64,000 nucleotides of DNA from Euborellia annulipes (taxonomy: Eukaryota > Arthropoda > Insecta > Dermaptera > Anisolabididae): positions 150,764 to 214,763 of the forward strand of contig JAKCPI010000981.1 in NCBI GenBank assembly GCA_023213315.1, given 5' to 3'. Made by a program: the position numbers and the translations under genes. Below the pieces are notes generated by a model. That model saw only the letters and a program-made list of their open reading frames with translations, had not been told where the DNA came from and searched no databases. Shown one piece after another: positions 40,584 through 44,149 of the stretch (position 1 is its first letter; each line of letters opens with the position of its first letter).

Positions 40584-42182
40584 AAGATAAATAAAAAATT
40601 ACATATATAATATTTAAGATATTATATATATCGTATGTAAGCCGCGAAGCCCCAAGGCGCCGTGGCTGTTCTCTTGGGGAACCGTGAACATTTTCCTATA
40701 CAAAATATTATTATTTTATAAAATGTTACTCGGGCAAACGTAAATTTAACCAGCATTTTACCATAATGTAAGCTACGCTTAAGGAAATACGAGTTTAATT
40801 TATTTTTTAAACTAACTAAACCACATCAGCCACATTTTATATTATTCCAAAAAAAATAGTATTCGCCTTTAATTTTTCGCTATTAGTCGAAAAATCAAAA
40901 TCAGGAGTTTTAATTATTTATTAAATTAAATTGCAAACATAAGAGGTATAGGGTCTAGCTATACCGATATACCAATACGTATCTGTATTTGCCCTGAGAT
41001 TTGACATGGGGCGCCTCGGAAAATTCTTATTTATTAAGGGCGCCGGGAACCGAAAAAGTTTGAGAGCCCCTGTTGTTTATTATATGAAATGTTTTGATGA
41101 TTTTCATCATAAAAATAATATGTTTTCCAGCTCTTAGTTGACGGAGGATGGCATCATTCCAATAAATCCGCAACTTTTCAATCATTGGAGAATTTTATTA
41201 ATCTCACCTTTTGACAACGGGCTTTTTTTTAAAGTGGTTCTTATTAAAATTTCAATTTACGAATTTTTTTCTTTATTTTATTAAAAATATTTATTGATTT
41301 TTTCCATTTTTTGGAGTAGGGCTATATTTTAGTGGCCTTGAGGTCAAGGAAGAGATCAAGTGCCTCTCCTCTCGAATATTTCTTTTTTAAATTTTGCTTA
41401 GACTAAATCTATTTACGTATTTTCTAGTGAGTGACCTATAATCTTAAAAAAAAAAAAAAAAAAAATTTCTTTTATTTCGCATAATATATATATATATATA
41501 TATACTTTCATTTTATCTTTAATATCATTAACATTAATTAATTTAAACATGAAAAGCTTATCATAATGATGAAAAAAATAATATATCAAAAGTGTTGAAG
41601 AAAGATAACATCTGGAAATAGATCAAAGATTTTCTAAAGTTGTTTATTTAGAGAAATGATTATTTCTCTTTAAAAATAGAAAATTTGTTTCTAATTATTT
41701 AAATTAATTCAAGAGTTGAGCAAAATTTTAAATAGGCATATATTAAGAAAAAAAACTGAAATATTTCAAGTCTAAAGGATTTTGGTAGGCATTTGAATGA
41801 ATGACGCATTTAAATAAAAGAACGGTATGCAGGCGTCCAGCTAAGAATTTATTAACTATCAATAATTCCTCCATTCAATTTTTTGAAATTAACTTCTTGG
41901 GTGAAATTTGTAATTTTAATAAAATCATAGAAATTAAAAAAATAATTAATACTTACTTAATAAAGTACTTGAAAAATATTTCAATGTATTGGCAATATCC
42001 ACCCCAGATGGTACGGGCATAATTCCATGTAGAAGACGTAATTGATAATCCAAAAGATTGCGTATTTTAGCAGTAACTAGGAATAGAACAAAATTTTTTA
42101 TTTTATTTAGATATATATATATAATTGGATAAATAAAAGGATTGTGATTTGAGAACTTACAAGCAGCAGCCCGGGTTCCCAT
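2223..42182 (-). CDS. unc79: unc79 gene, 40 coding exons resolved, 3' end beyond window
   Basis: Orthologue of UNC79, a very large cytoplasmic HEAT-repeat-like protein that with UNC80 forms the auxiliary complex of the NALCN sodium leak channel and sets neuronal resting excitability. Forty minus-strand exons join in one frame to 2490 codons without a stop. Family-diagnostic stretches in order are MPVPSGVDIANTLKYFSS, a Cys-rich block (CIECANE, CFSTECASYN, RLCQQCHNIRHNN), YARVGGHWDH, VQEQALNWL, HVLLGY-like LYLLLGYNHNERGFHIPPQ, and SSVAHQFLRCVLHQLAPNG. Residues 1545-2245 are low-complexity (Ser/Pro/Gly-rich, a 12-Gln run) and look like the fast-evolving insertion seen in arthropod copies. The last visible exon ends in phase 0 at 2223; no further exon is recognisable in 1-2222, so the C-terminus lies left of the window. 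Identification is from remembered family sequence; the splice model is read directly. Confidence 0.95.
2621..2775 (-). CDS. unc79: unc79 exon 39 (residues 2331-2382)
   Basis: Acceptor TTCTTTAG, donor GTATACA. Encodes ALNATYPWQTETNIHLPGGA and SVAHQFLRCVLHQLAPNGVF; ends in phase 1. The following intron is only 75 nt. Confidence 0.95.
2974..3114 (-). CDS. unc79: unc79 exon 38 (residues 2284-2330)
   Basis: Acceptor GCTTTAG, donor GTAAGAA. Encodes CSECGLIREEYSDEELGLCI and FIHREPALAAPLLPEMLSVV, a conserved C-terminal block. Confidence 0.95.
3181..3294 (-). CDS. unc79: unc79 exon 37 (residues 2246-2283)
   Basis: Acceptor ATTAAAG, donor GTATTGA. Encodes RYNTQQPLLDTATQAACHAE and DDCVYQR. A closer CAG at 3279 would break phase, so this acceptor is preferred. 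Confidence 0.88.
3375..3516 (-). CDS. unc79: unc79 exon 36 (residues 2199-2245), poly-Gln
   Basis: Acceptor TTTTTAG, donor GTAGGCC. Encodes RPEDHLRV, twelve Gln codons (five CAA, two CAG, five CAA), then RTRKVGLYNATHPSLNDFSR. Confidence 0.9.
3557..4225 (+). repeat. long foldback element in unc79 intron 35
   Basis: Outer arms at about 3557-3760 and 4020-4225 (GAGAGCTGGCGA against TCGCCAGCTCTC) and inner arms at about 3795-3855 and 3922-3983 (GTGAACGGTTCGGGAGAT). Diverged but long; no coding. Confidence 0.85.
4477..4648 (-). CDS. unc79: unc79 exon 35 (residues 2142-2198)
   Basis: Acceptor TTTACAG, donor GTAACGC. Encodes SRGVSPRRLIKQLALDSSPP and SPFYRSVHYERKPP. Confidence 0.91.
4706..5061 (-). 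CDS. unc79: unc79 exon 34 (residues 2023-2141)
   Basis: Acceptor ATTTCAG, donor GTAAAAA. Encodes an Asn/Glu run, PPPQERLLPIGQPTASTFRG and EQINGLVERVKMALGLPSPT. The ERVKMALGLP helix is the most conserved-looking part. Confidence 0.92.
5121..5495 (+). repeat. long near-perfect foldback in unc79 intron 33
   Basis: Arms of about 170 bp: AGCAAGTACAGGTGCAGCAA on the left pairs with its complement on the right. The main difference is an extra short block (about 10 bp) in the right arm. Contains GCCAACGAGGA three times in alternating orientation. Confidence 0.9.
5534..5623 (-). CDS. unc79: unc79 exon 33 (residues 1993-2022)
   Basis: Acceptor TTTTTCAG, donor GTAAGTT. Encodes RNIPQSVKPEEFYGSPESPL and MDIMTV. 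A long foldback starts 38 nt past its donor (5495 down to 5121). Confidence 0.9.
5839..6094 (-). CDS. unc79: unc79 exon 32 (residues 1908-1992)
   Basis: Acceptor after a T-rich tract (TCTAAATAG), donor GTAAAAT. Encodes VMTTPITHLPWQLDIHSQFT and VERLLPIGNNRS. The WQxDxQ/WQxDxHSQ and ERLLPIG words recur in exons 31, 32 and 34. Confidence 0.88.
6273..6510 (-). CDS. unc79: unc79 exon 31 (residues 1828-1907)
   Basis: Acceptor CTTGTCAG, donor GTAATTA. Encodes TRSLERWPDNPEHGSPIPRP, RQKRVSEPAVSVGG and PPWQIDLQK. RVSEP looks like a basophilic-kinase/14-3-3-type site; function is inference. Confidence 0.9.
6976..7527 (+). mobile_element. TTAA MITE family copy 2 (best full-length)
   Basis: 552 bp from TTAAGAGGCTTC to GAAGCCCCTTAA, so TTAA plus a short inverted terminal repeat at both ends. 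No coding capacity. TTAA target sites suggest mobilisation by a piggyBac-like transposase; that is inference. Confidence 0.75.
8180..8278 (+). pseudogene. LINE reverse-transcriptase C-terminal remnant
   Basis: Translates as WRAREETKRRWMDCLKDCRQ, then MRTSLPQNYLLV and stop. The R.KRRWMDC..D pattern is typical of the C-terminal tail of RTE/Jockey-type LINE polyproteins. Nothing upstream stays in frame, so it is a 5'-truncated relic in an unc79 intron. Confidence 0.5.
9035..9357 (-). CDS. unc79: unc79 exon 30 (residues 1721-1827)
   Basis: Acceptor GTTTAG, donor GTTGTTT. Encodes CGLKEGVKMMVASPLLSISQ, a Thr-rich run, then FFGGMQSLATAALGFDPP. Confidence 0.88.
9672..9802 (+). mobile_element. short element with GC-rich inverted termini
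   Basis: AATACACTAGCAAGTCTGGCG at the left against CGCCAGTGTATGCGGCCCTT at the right; inner CGGCTCGGCTCG pairs with CGAGCCGAGCC. Confidence 0.55.
10616..10798 (-). CDS. unc79: unc79 exon 29 (residues 1660-1720)
   Basis: Acceptor ATTTTAG, donor GTCTCTG (weak but phase-correct). Encodes GSFDDFAPIEETCCPLPEEV and AKLEITKPFWFLGNDEANHE. Confidence 0.88.
10871..10961 (-). CDS. unc79: unc79 exon 28 (residues 1629-1659)
   Basis: Acceptor TTTTCAG, donor GTATCC. Encodes YSIEADDTESELAAIPESPK, an acidic linker. Confidence 0.9.
11041..11659 (+). mobile_element. TTAA MITE family copy 3 with G-rich insertion
   Basis: Same head and tail as copy 2, ending at TTAA (11656-11659). Interrupted at about 11500-11583 by an almost pure G tract. 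Confidence 0.7.
11500..11583 (+). repeat. poly-G low-complexity tract
   Basis: About 84 bases that are nearly all G with scattered T and C, in several runs of seven or more. Could form G-quadruplexes; assembly artefact is also possible. Confidence 0.8.
11707..11959 (-). CDS. unc79: unc79 exon 27 (residues 1545-1628)
   Basis: Acceptor ATTTTAG, donor GTGAATA. Encodes DHDRFETPPLSPLYSGDG, a Gly/Ser run and SAKERLGHKIPES. Low complexity; start of the variable arthropod region. Confidence 0.9.
12025..12166 (-). CDS. unc79: unc79 exon 26 (residues 1498-1544)
   Basis: Acceptor TATGCAG, donor GTAATAA. Encodes YQYGQQPYSTQLQALIRIVL and NTLDTQHHKCRRLP, matching vertebrate ITVNTLNAQYHSCKPH. Confidence 0.94.
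12228..12459 (-). CDS. unc79: unc79 exon 25 (residues 1420-1497)
   Basis: Acceptor ATTTCCAG, donor GTAATAG. Encodes MSPVFNVFLSNLPQFLDQNH, VVLQYCPCPHQGANIVQHQQ and WLMSLIVLLYK, matching vertebrate VLKYCSCPQLRHYFQQPPRCSL. Confidence 0.95.
12460..13808. other. unc79 intron 24
   Basis: Less AT-rich repeat-like DNA at 12600-12950 with a 70-codon plus-strand frame I do not recognise, a tRNA-like stretch near 13042-13112, and the 13251 foldback. Confidence 0.5.
13251..13381 (+). repeat. short foldback with GGCGTCCA repeats
   Basis: Left arm 13251-13294 (TATAGAAGGAACCGGAGAAT) pairs with the right arm 13338-13381. The centre carries an extra half-copy of the right arm. Confidence 0.85.
13809..14109 (-). 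CDS. unc79: unc79 exon 24 (residues 1320-1419)
   Basis: Acceptor TATAAG, donor GTATCTA. Encodes a Gly-rich start, VIDLEESDRETMHLLVFLLM and VLRHLYLLLGYNHNERGFHI, equal to vertebrate VKRHLYVLLGYDQQEGCF. The stop just upstream (TAA) forces this acceptor over the one 8 nt earlier. Confidence 0.92.
14262..14289 (+). repeat. (TA)n microsatellite
   Basis: Alternating TA run. Similar runs occur at 40552-40572, 41484-41503, 50262-50282, 50930-50942, 58075-58092 and 58311-58328. Confidence 0.85.
15545..15955 (+). mobile_element. Penelope-like repeat, copy A (two inverted arms)
   Basis: Arms carry GCAGTCGAAACGTTGTACAG and the complement, with CTGCAGAATAAGCAG stems. Ends in CTATAATTAAAAATTCCCAT followed by (ATA)n. 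No coding. Confidence 0.6.
16298..16414 (-). CDS. unc79: unc79 exon 23 (residues 1281-1319)
   Basis: Acceptor GTTGTCAG, donor GTAGCGT. Encodes EKEKVYSRQYSAPILKRKSS and RFGLGQLLGTVPASASMP. A basic, GC-rich exon in an AT-rich setting. Splice choice rests on phase agreement with exons 22 and 24. Confidence 0.87.
17163..17482 (+). mobile_element. Penelope-like repeat, copy B (two inverted arms)
   Basis: Same family as 15545-15955: inverted GACTGCAGAAT...GCAGTCGAAAC arms around AGTGAACTAACGGTCC words, with an (ATA)n tail. Confidence 0.6.
17581..17620 (-). ncRNA. hammerhead-like core motif
   Basis: On the minus strand CACTGAAGATGGGC, loop TAACA, then ACCCGAAATATA. CTGAAGA, a GGG/CCC stem and GAAA are in hammerhead order. 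The outer helices cannot be confirmed by eye. Confidence 0.4.
18346..18549 (-). CDS. unc79: unc79 exon 22 (residues 1213-1280)
   Basis: Acceptor TTTTCAG, donor GTATTCA. Encodes NSETFVRKLHRAHEAISQSQ and a Ser/Pro-rich tail FGPKWPYKRTMSAPATM. Confidence 0.92.
18619..18820 (-). CDS. unc79: unc79 exon 21 (residues 1146-1212)
   Basis: Acceptor TTTTCAG, donor GTAAATA. Encodes SLILCLETQFDSVIVDRPMV and WDFFLNRFDTLFLEAQISLE, matching vertebrate WEFFVNRFETLSLEAQ. Confidence 0.95.
19371..19426 (+). repeat. inverted repeat (hairpin)
   Basis: AGGTTGTGTTTATATGTGGG pairs with its complement after a loop of about 14 bases. Confidence 0.8.
19437..19692 (+). mobile_element. MITE with terminal inverted repeats
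   Basis: TATGGACCGTTTATTTTGAA and GTGGTGTAAGT at the left are mirrored at the right. Non-coding, 256 bp, in unc79 intron 20. Confidence 0.75.
19846..20027 (-). CDS. unc79: unc79 exon 20 (residues 1085-1145)
   Basis: Acceptor TTTTAAG, donor GTAATTT. Encodes ERVTMIARFMDSTPLRT, ALANAFCYLISSMDDSDVLV and AQRATLYLGTIHDTAIR. Confidence 0.95.
20098..20255 (-). CDS. unc79: unc79 exon 19 (residues 1032-1084)
   Basis: Acceptor TTTAAAG, donor GTATTTT. Encodes LWELCNAEHSHMSAVSVPVL and LPCGTDVFWRVIQDEFHSHD, aligning with vertebrate LSLPHGADIFWTIINGNF. Confidence 0.95.
20520..20803 (+). mobile_element. Penelope-like repeat, copy C (single arm)
   Basis: Begins GATTGTGTCTAACTTCATGG, with GGTCCCTTAGAGG, GCAGTCGAAACGTTGTATAG and the common ATTCCCATAAT end. 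Confidence 0.6.
21000..21190 (+). mobile_element. tRNA-derived SINE (family 2)
   Basis: Contains CGTGCTAGGGGTCAGGGGTT then CACTTCCCGTCTCAAGGG (B-box), and the tail AGTCTAAATAGCCTCAGATG. Confidence 0.55.
21207..21355 (-). CDS. unc79: unc79 exon 18 (residues 983-1031)
   Basis: Acceptor GTTTAG, donor GTGAGAT. Encodes ELPNIDQPDIIYHSLRCLHA, LTLHGDAL and DHRGFVIWCQENLLIK, matching the vertebrate FEEPDILFNMLNCLKIL region. Confidence 0.94.
21690..21790 (+). mobile_element. SINE family 1, tRNA-like head
   Basis: Has GTGTTAGCCTTGTATTCCAA and the B-box GCGGGTTCGGATCCC of family 1. Confidence 0.6.
22015..22085 (-). ncRNA. hammerhead-like core with closing stem
   Basis: On the minus strand TTATCGTC, CTGAGGATGAGATG, then TCCGAAACGTC and GACGATAA. 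CTGAGGA plus GAAAC fits the hammerhead core, and TTATCGTC pairs with GACGATAA. Resembles termini of Penelope-like elements. Confidence 0.4.
23052..23224 (-). CDS. unc79: unc79 exon 17 (residues 925-982)
   Basis: Acceptor TTCTCAG, donor GTGTCAT. Encodes an acidic stretch (VEDGDEDDDVDFWHTSVGKF) then RFTLEELPQQLQFIHQLLK. Confidence 0.93.
24010..24600 (+). mobile_element. TTAA MITE family copy 4
   Basis: Starts TTAAGGGGCTTCG; shares the family head, AACAGATGGCAGG and the CTGCCATCTTTTG middle. The right end has decayed. Confidence 0.7.
24764..24858 (+). repeat. inverted repeat (hairpin)
   Basis: CCAACTTAGTTCTGG at the left pairs with CCAGAACTAAGTTAGG at the right, loop about 35 bases. Confidence 0.75.
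25491..25608 (-). CDS. unc79: unc79 exon 16 (residues 886-924)
   Basis: Acceptor TCGTCAG, donor GTGGGTG. Encodes IMTATVETVTEQLDLAPILP and AERVVAAVATPVHLTDADV. Upstream the same frame stays open about 200 nt through a Gly-rich GC-rich tract, so an alternative upstream acceptor is possible. Confidence 0.88.
26580..27010 (+). repeat. three diverged tandem units of about 130-141 bp
   Basis: AAAAGTACAT recurs at 26601, 26731 and 26872, each followed by (C/T)TGTAAAGTACTAGT-like text and ACGAGACCTAGCG-like text. A single related unit lies at 36840-36915. Confidence 0.75.
27966..28281 (-). mobile_element. TTAA MITE family copy 5 (inverted)
   Basis: Minus-strand copy flanked by TTAA on both sides (27966-27969 and 28278-28281), 316 bp. 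Confidence 0.75.
28979..29134 (-). CDS. unc79: unc79 exon 15 (residues 834-885)
   Basis: Acceptor ATTTCCAG, donor GTAGGTT. Encodes LHLDENNDDSRRSPG and KPDVVINMPIQDIHGVG, ending NMPH. Much more GC-rich than neighbouring introns. The frame stays open past the donor to a stop at 28847-28849, leaving a longer 3' variant possible. Confidence 0.88.
29135..30867. other. unc79 intron 14
   Basis: Penelope-like copy D and a tRNA-like stretch at 29640-29705 (minus strand GCGTTCAAATCATGGGTTT); otherwise empty. Confidence 0.6.
29712..29995 (+). mobile_element. Penelope-like repeat, copy D (single arm)
   Basis: Same layout as copy C (TGTGTCTAACTTCATGGG, GGTCCCTTAGAG). The ribozyme-like hairpin is partly deleted (CTGCAGCAGAAACATTG). 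Ends in (ATA)n. Confidence 0.6.
30868..31092 (-). CDS. unc79: unc79 exon 14 (residues 759-833)
   Basis: Acceptor TTTATAG, donor GTAAGTC. Encodes MELQNKERHTGIHTSLAQDV, HACEDDECAYCEAGIMWYQL and ALELVLYLCPEH; the CxxDExxxCxxC pattern matches vertebrate UNC79. Confidence 0.95.
31259..31356 (+). repeat. CTGGTGTGAC hairpin family, copy
   Basis: AATCTGGTGTGACAAGCACA against TGCGACCATCACACCAGATT; about 35-bp arms with a short loop, preceded by CTAAATATATCTCGACAC. Confidence 0.8.
31402..31707 (-). mobile_element. TTAA MITE family copy 6 (inverted)
   Basis: Minus-strand copy flanked by TTAA at 31402 and 31704; inserted 33 bp beyond the donor of unc79 exon 13. Confidence 0.75.
31740..31954 (-). CDS. 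unc79: unc79 exon 13 (residues 687-758)
   Basis: Acceptor TAATTAG, donor GTGAATT. Encodes an acidic linker (SVLSEDDAPESRSLEFESDA) ending in LSCCVLMLDVLFKQ, equal to vertebrate CFILMFDLLLKQ. A MITE copy ends 33 bp past the donor. Confidence 0.93.
32194..32353 (-). CDS. unc79: unc79 exon 12 (residues 634-686)
   Basis: Acceptor CCTTACAG, donor GTACGTG. Encodes SLTVLEIVIPLPLMFSMFAD then a Lys/Glu/Thr-rich linker KPLEKTTKSTTKTEEKKSP. Confidence 0.92.
32428..32551 (-). CDS. unc79: unc79 exon 11 (residues 592-633)
   Basis: Acceptor TTCGACAG, donor GTAACAA. Encodes KILDPDMSPLGFDAKKLYHF and KVQEQALNWLQ. Confidence 0.94.
32753..33071 (-). CDS. unc79: unc79 exon 10 (residues 486-591)
   Basis: Acceptor CATCTAG, donor GTATATC. 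Encodes VPHPPEYARVGGHWDHLVSR, LLCLVPYEIVTSEIWNHVMP and WMEAIVNDVPHRELHELK; one of the best conserved exons. Confidence 0.95.
34159..34415 (-). CDS. unc79: unc79 exon 9 (residues 400-485)
   Basis: Acceptor TTTAAG, donor GTAAAAA. Encodes LLKEAKPLSSE then LLGRYGVWLLVGLCTPNNNT and LLAMLFHWFDVTSCFE, matching the vertebrate FGIWFLVSLCTPSENTP segment. Confidence 0.94.
34488..34702 (-). CDS. unc79: unc79 exon 8 (residues 329-399), Cys/His-rich
   Basis: Acceptor CTTTTAG, donor GTAGTC. Encodes TICFSTECASYNSNRPIRLC, CHNIRHNNRRGGDHIFHRSL and MSPEMQAYLVEAIM, a hallmark of the family. Confidence 0.95.
36262..36352 (+). repeat. CTGGTGTGAC hairpin family, copy
   Basis: Inverted arms AATCTGGTGTGACTGGC and GCTTGTCACCAGATTTT, loop around TTCGGTAATCG. 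Confidence 0.8.
36471..36720 (-). mobile_element. MITE with G/C-run termini, copy 1
   Basis: Ends AGTGGCGTCATTT and the complement; runs of ten or more C near each end; interior AAATTTGAGTACCTATTTG. Related to 52130-52398 on the opposite strand. Confidence 0.65.
37132..37242 (+). repeat. CTGGTGTGAC hairpin family, copy
   Basis: Diverged copy with AATCTGGTGGGACAAGAACA and a 10-14-bp insertion in the right arm. Confidence 0.75.
37493..37725 (-). CDS. unc79: unc79 exon 7 (residues 251-328), Cys-rich
   Basis: Acceptor TTTTTAG, donor GTAATC. Encodes VPFVCQRDMCPN, PPPLYLCIECANEIHREHPN and MTCENK. Paired CxxC/CxxxxC motifs suggest a metal-binding module together with exon 8; that role is inference. 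Confidence 0.94.
37760..37965 (+). mobile_element. TTAA MITE family copy 7 (degenerate)
   Basis: Carries the family head GCATGTTTTTGCCGGTAAG and AATTTTCATTGATCTT; ends are worn. Confidence 0.6.
38141..38326 (-). CDS. unc79: unc79 exon 6 (residues 189-250)
   Basis: Acceptor after a long T tract, donor GTAAATA. Encodes HHCQLLECLM, KDLLCVVAYGTAGARSSA and LLFYYWPTFNPSLFD, matching the vertebrate WKDLLYVIAYGPSQ region. Confidence 0.93.
38385..38474 (-). CDS. unc79: unc79 exon 5 (residues 159-188)
   Basis: Acceptor TTATTAG, donor GTAATAC. Encodes RRNDEELENYASQSLAAVIM and VFQYSDNPA; phases match both neighbours. Confidence 0.9.
38653..38823 (-). CDS. unc79: unc79 exon 4 (residues 102-158)
   Basis: Acceptor TTCCTAG, donor GTATGTT. 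Encodes GCLLPFLEHEMIDSMPYLAA and SLHQEIVNYLCYYILPF, hydrophobic helices of the HEAT-like N-terminal region. Confidence 0.93.
38892..39053 (-). CDS. unc79: unc79 exon 3 (residues 48-101)
   Basis: Acceptor TTTTGTAG, donor GTATTT. Encodes VLKDVPNSPLEM, then YPNLDYKGLYNAISQLVDVA, which aligns with the vertebrate SLDYQGLY segment. Confidence 0.93.
39054..41956. other. unc79 intron 2
   Basis: Mariner remnant, a less AT-rich block (39470-39960) I do not recognise, a hAT-like end near 41040 and TA microsatellites. Confidence 0.6.
39265..39411 (-). pseudogene. mariner/Tc-like transposase C-terminal remnant
   Basis: Translates as FLWGFLKSQATTIEVLKDEI, then QLCITEIPQNL and a stop after 48 codons. FLWGFLK....TIE.LK.EI is the conserved end of many DDE-type mariner/Tc transposases, just after the catalytic third acid. 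The upstream catalytic part is not recognisable. A terminus-like word GGATGTTCCAATAAG lies at about 39167. Confidence 0.6.
41957..42076 (-). CDS. unc79: unc79 exon 2 (residues 8-47)
   Basis: Begins after CCTAG and ends at donor GTAAGTATT. Encodes TAKIRNLLDYQLRLLHG and MPVPSGVDIANTLKYFSS, the most conserved N-terminal block of the family. Confidence 0.93.
42161..42182 (-). CDS. unc79: unc79 exon 1 (residues 1-7)
   Basis: Encodes MGTRAAA plus the first base of a Phe codon; donor GTAAGTTC. The MGTRAAAF start resembles arthropod UNC79 N-termini, which decided the start. An in-frame ATG at 42257 (MPARQ) would add 25 residues, Pro/Gly/Arg-rich and not family-like, so it is probably 5' UTR. Confidence 0.8.
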
Positions 42183-42788
42183 GCTGAGACCCTCGCCCGG
42201 CCCGGGCAACACTCTCCTCGACTGCCCCTGGACCGGGCTGCTCTGTCGAGCCGGCATTGCTCTTTCAAGATTCTCCTACTCACTCCCACCACCTCGAACA
42301 TCCAAAAGTTCTCTCTCTTTCGTCTTATTCATAGCAAACTCAAAATAAAGTTAGCGTTTAATTAACCAAAAAAAAAATATAGCCAAAGTTATATGTGTAC
42401 ATTGAGAGGATATTGATTTTCCGGGGGATGTTAAGGTCCGGGGTTGGAGAGGGGCTTTGGGGGATAAGGGAACGGAGTCTGCGTGGACCAGCTGACTTCG
42501 CTCGTTATTCTTGGCACTTGGCCTATATTTATTAAGATAAACATCGCATGTATCAAGTCAGTCTATTCTATGAATGAATTCATCAACACTTTGCTTAAAA
42601 GAGAACAAATTATTTTTTTTATATGACTCAATTCATCTTAACCTAATATTTTTTTGAATTTAATAAAAATAGATTAAATTAATGCTGATGTTAATCATTT
42701 TCCTTTTTTTTTGCGATCTGTCATCCTAATTAAAAGGCACACCGTATTTGAGCGATAATCAAAATAAAATTGCTCTCTGGTCCAAACC

Positions 42789-42900
42789 AGTGCTTCTTAA
42801 ACTTTTTGAAGTCGCGGCCCCCTTGGAACCCAAGTCAATATCTCACGGCCCCCTTGGATCACAAGTCGATATCTCACTGCCCCCTATTTTTTTTTTTTTT
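42789..42900 (+). mobile_element. hAT-like terminus
   Basis: CAGTGCTTCTTAAACTTTTT then GTCGCGGCCCCCTTGGA fits hAT-type inverted ends. A second such end, read on the minus strand (CAGGGGCTCTCAAACTTTTT), lies at 41040-41072. Confidence 0.5.
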
Positions 42901-43303
42901 TTTTAATTCAGATTGGTTAAAAAACTATTTATATTTTTGAATTTCATAAATGCATAAATTAAGCTAATGCTTGATTTAGAAATAATTATTGTTATTCTCC
43001 TACCCCATTACTCTACTCATCCCAGCCTACTATATAACCAAAAATATCAATGGCTTTGATCTGGGGGAAGGAGACTTGAAGAGACTTCAGAATAAAGATT
43101 AATGTGGAGTCCACAGTAATGACATATGAAAAACATGTTAAATAAAAAAAATTAAAATTTATATTCCAATAATAACAATCAGTTTTCTGTTTATTAGTAT
43201 TATTTAGTTATTTTAAATTTTTATTTACCATCGTTTTCTTATGTCATTACCCTGGTCTCCAGTTTCTCTACTATATTCTTAAGGCTCTTCTTCCCTCAGG
43301 TTC

Positions 43304-43400
43304 TTAAGGGACTTAGGGAGGAAAAACCGTTCGCATAATTTTGCCAATAAGATGACGTTAGGGGTCTAAAGATTCAAAGTGGCCTCTCGAAGCCCCTTAA
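43304..43400 (+). mobile_element. TTAA MITE family copy 8 (internally deleted)
   Basis: 97 bp with only the two ends of the family, TTAAGGGACTTAG to GAAGCCCCTTAA. Shows that the unit is defined by its termini. Confidence 0.7.
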
Positions 43401-44041
43401 TCGTTCCTTTAAATAAATCCCAAACTAATAACAAAATGAATGTCTAATTCTTAAAAAAATATTGGGATTTTTAGGATCAATATAAAATCATATTCATGTA
43501 TCAGCCTCTTTATTAATTTTTTTAACAATCATACAAGATTATTTAAAAAAAAAACATTCAACTTCTCTTCACTGCTCCCTTCTTTCTATGTTTTATAACA
43601 TTCAATTCATATTCACAAAACTAACTTATTTACAAATATTTTATTCTTTAACAAATTAGATAAAAATTGTATGTAAATCATATTTTACATAAAGCTCCAT
43701 CAAAATATATATAATGATAGTCATTCAGCCTTACAGTTTGACACTTAAATTTTTGACCATAATGTATTTTTTAGATCTTTTATTAACTTATGTTAGTGCA
43801 AATTGACTAGGCTAACTAGAAAGTGATAAGTTGGTATCTCTTTCTCAAAGGCAATAACACCTTAATCAATAAAAATCAAAAAAGGATAATCAACTATATA
43901 TAAATATAAAACAGAAAAGAGATAAATAATAAAATTAGGAGATAAAAAAAAAAACAAAATAGGGCTAAATTATTAAAAGATCGGAAATGATAAGCCCAAA
44001 GCCCATAAAAGAGACCCTAATTAATTGGAAAGTTGTAAATG

Positions 44042-44149
44042 CTACCATTCAGCATCGCCGCTAGCTTTTTGGAAAACGTAATCTTTACCGCCAAGATTCA
44101 TTATTCCATCTTTAAGATAAAATTTCCATTTATTTCGTGCACGGGTAAT
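44042..44149 (-). CDS. TfIIA-L: TfIIA-L exon 7, C-terminal beta-barrel
   Basis: Acceptor TTTTTTAG. Encodes ITRARNKWKFYLKDGIMNLG, KDYVFQKASGDAEW, then TAG. Confidence 0.97.
   Translation of the reverse strand: MTRARNKWKFYLKDGIMNLGGKDYVFQKASGDAEW

Larger units (their letters stand above)
42183..44041 (-). other. intergenic region: TfIIA-L 3' UTR and unc79 5' region
   Basis: Holds the 3' UTR of TfIIA-L on the right and the 5' UTR/promoter of unc79 on the left; neither boundary can be read. A GC-richer block (42160-42300) surrounds the unc79 start. Also contains a hAT-like terminus (42789) and an internally deleted TTAA MITE (43304-43400). Confidence 0.5.
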
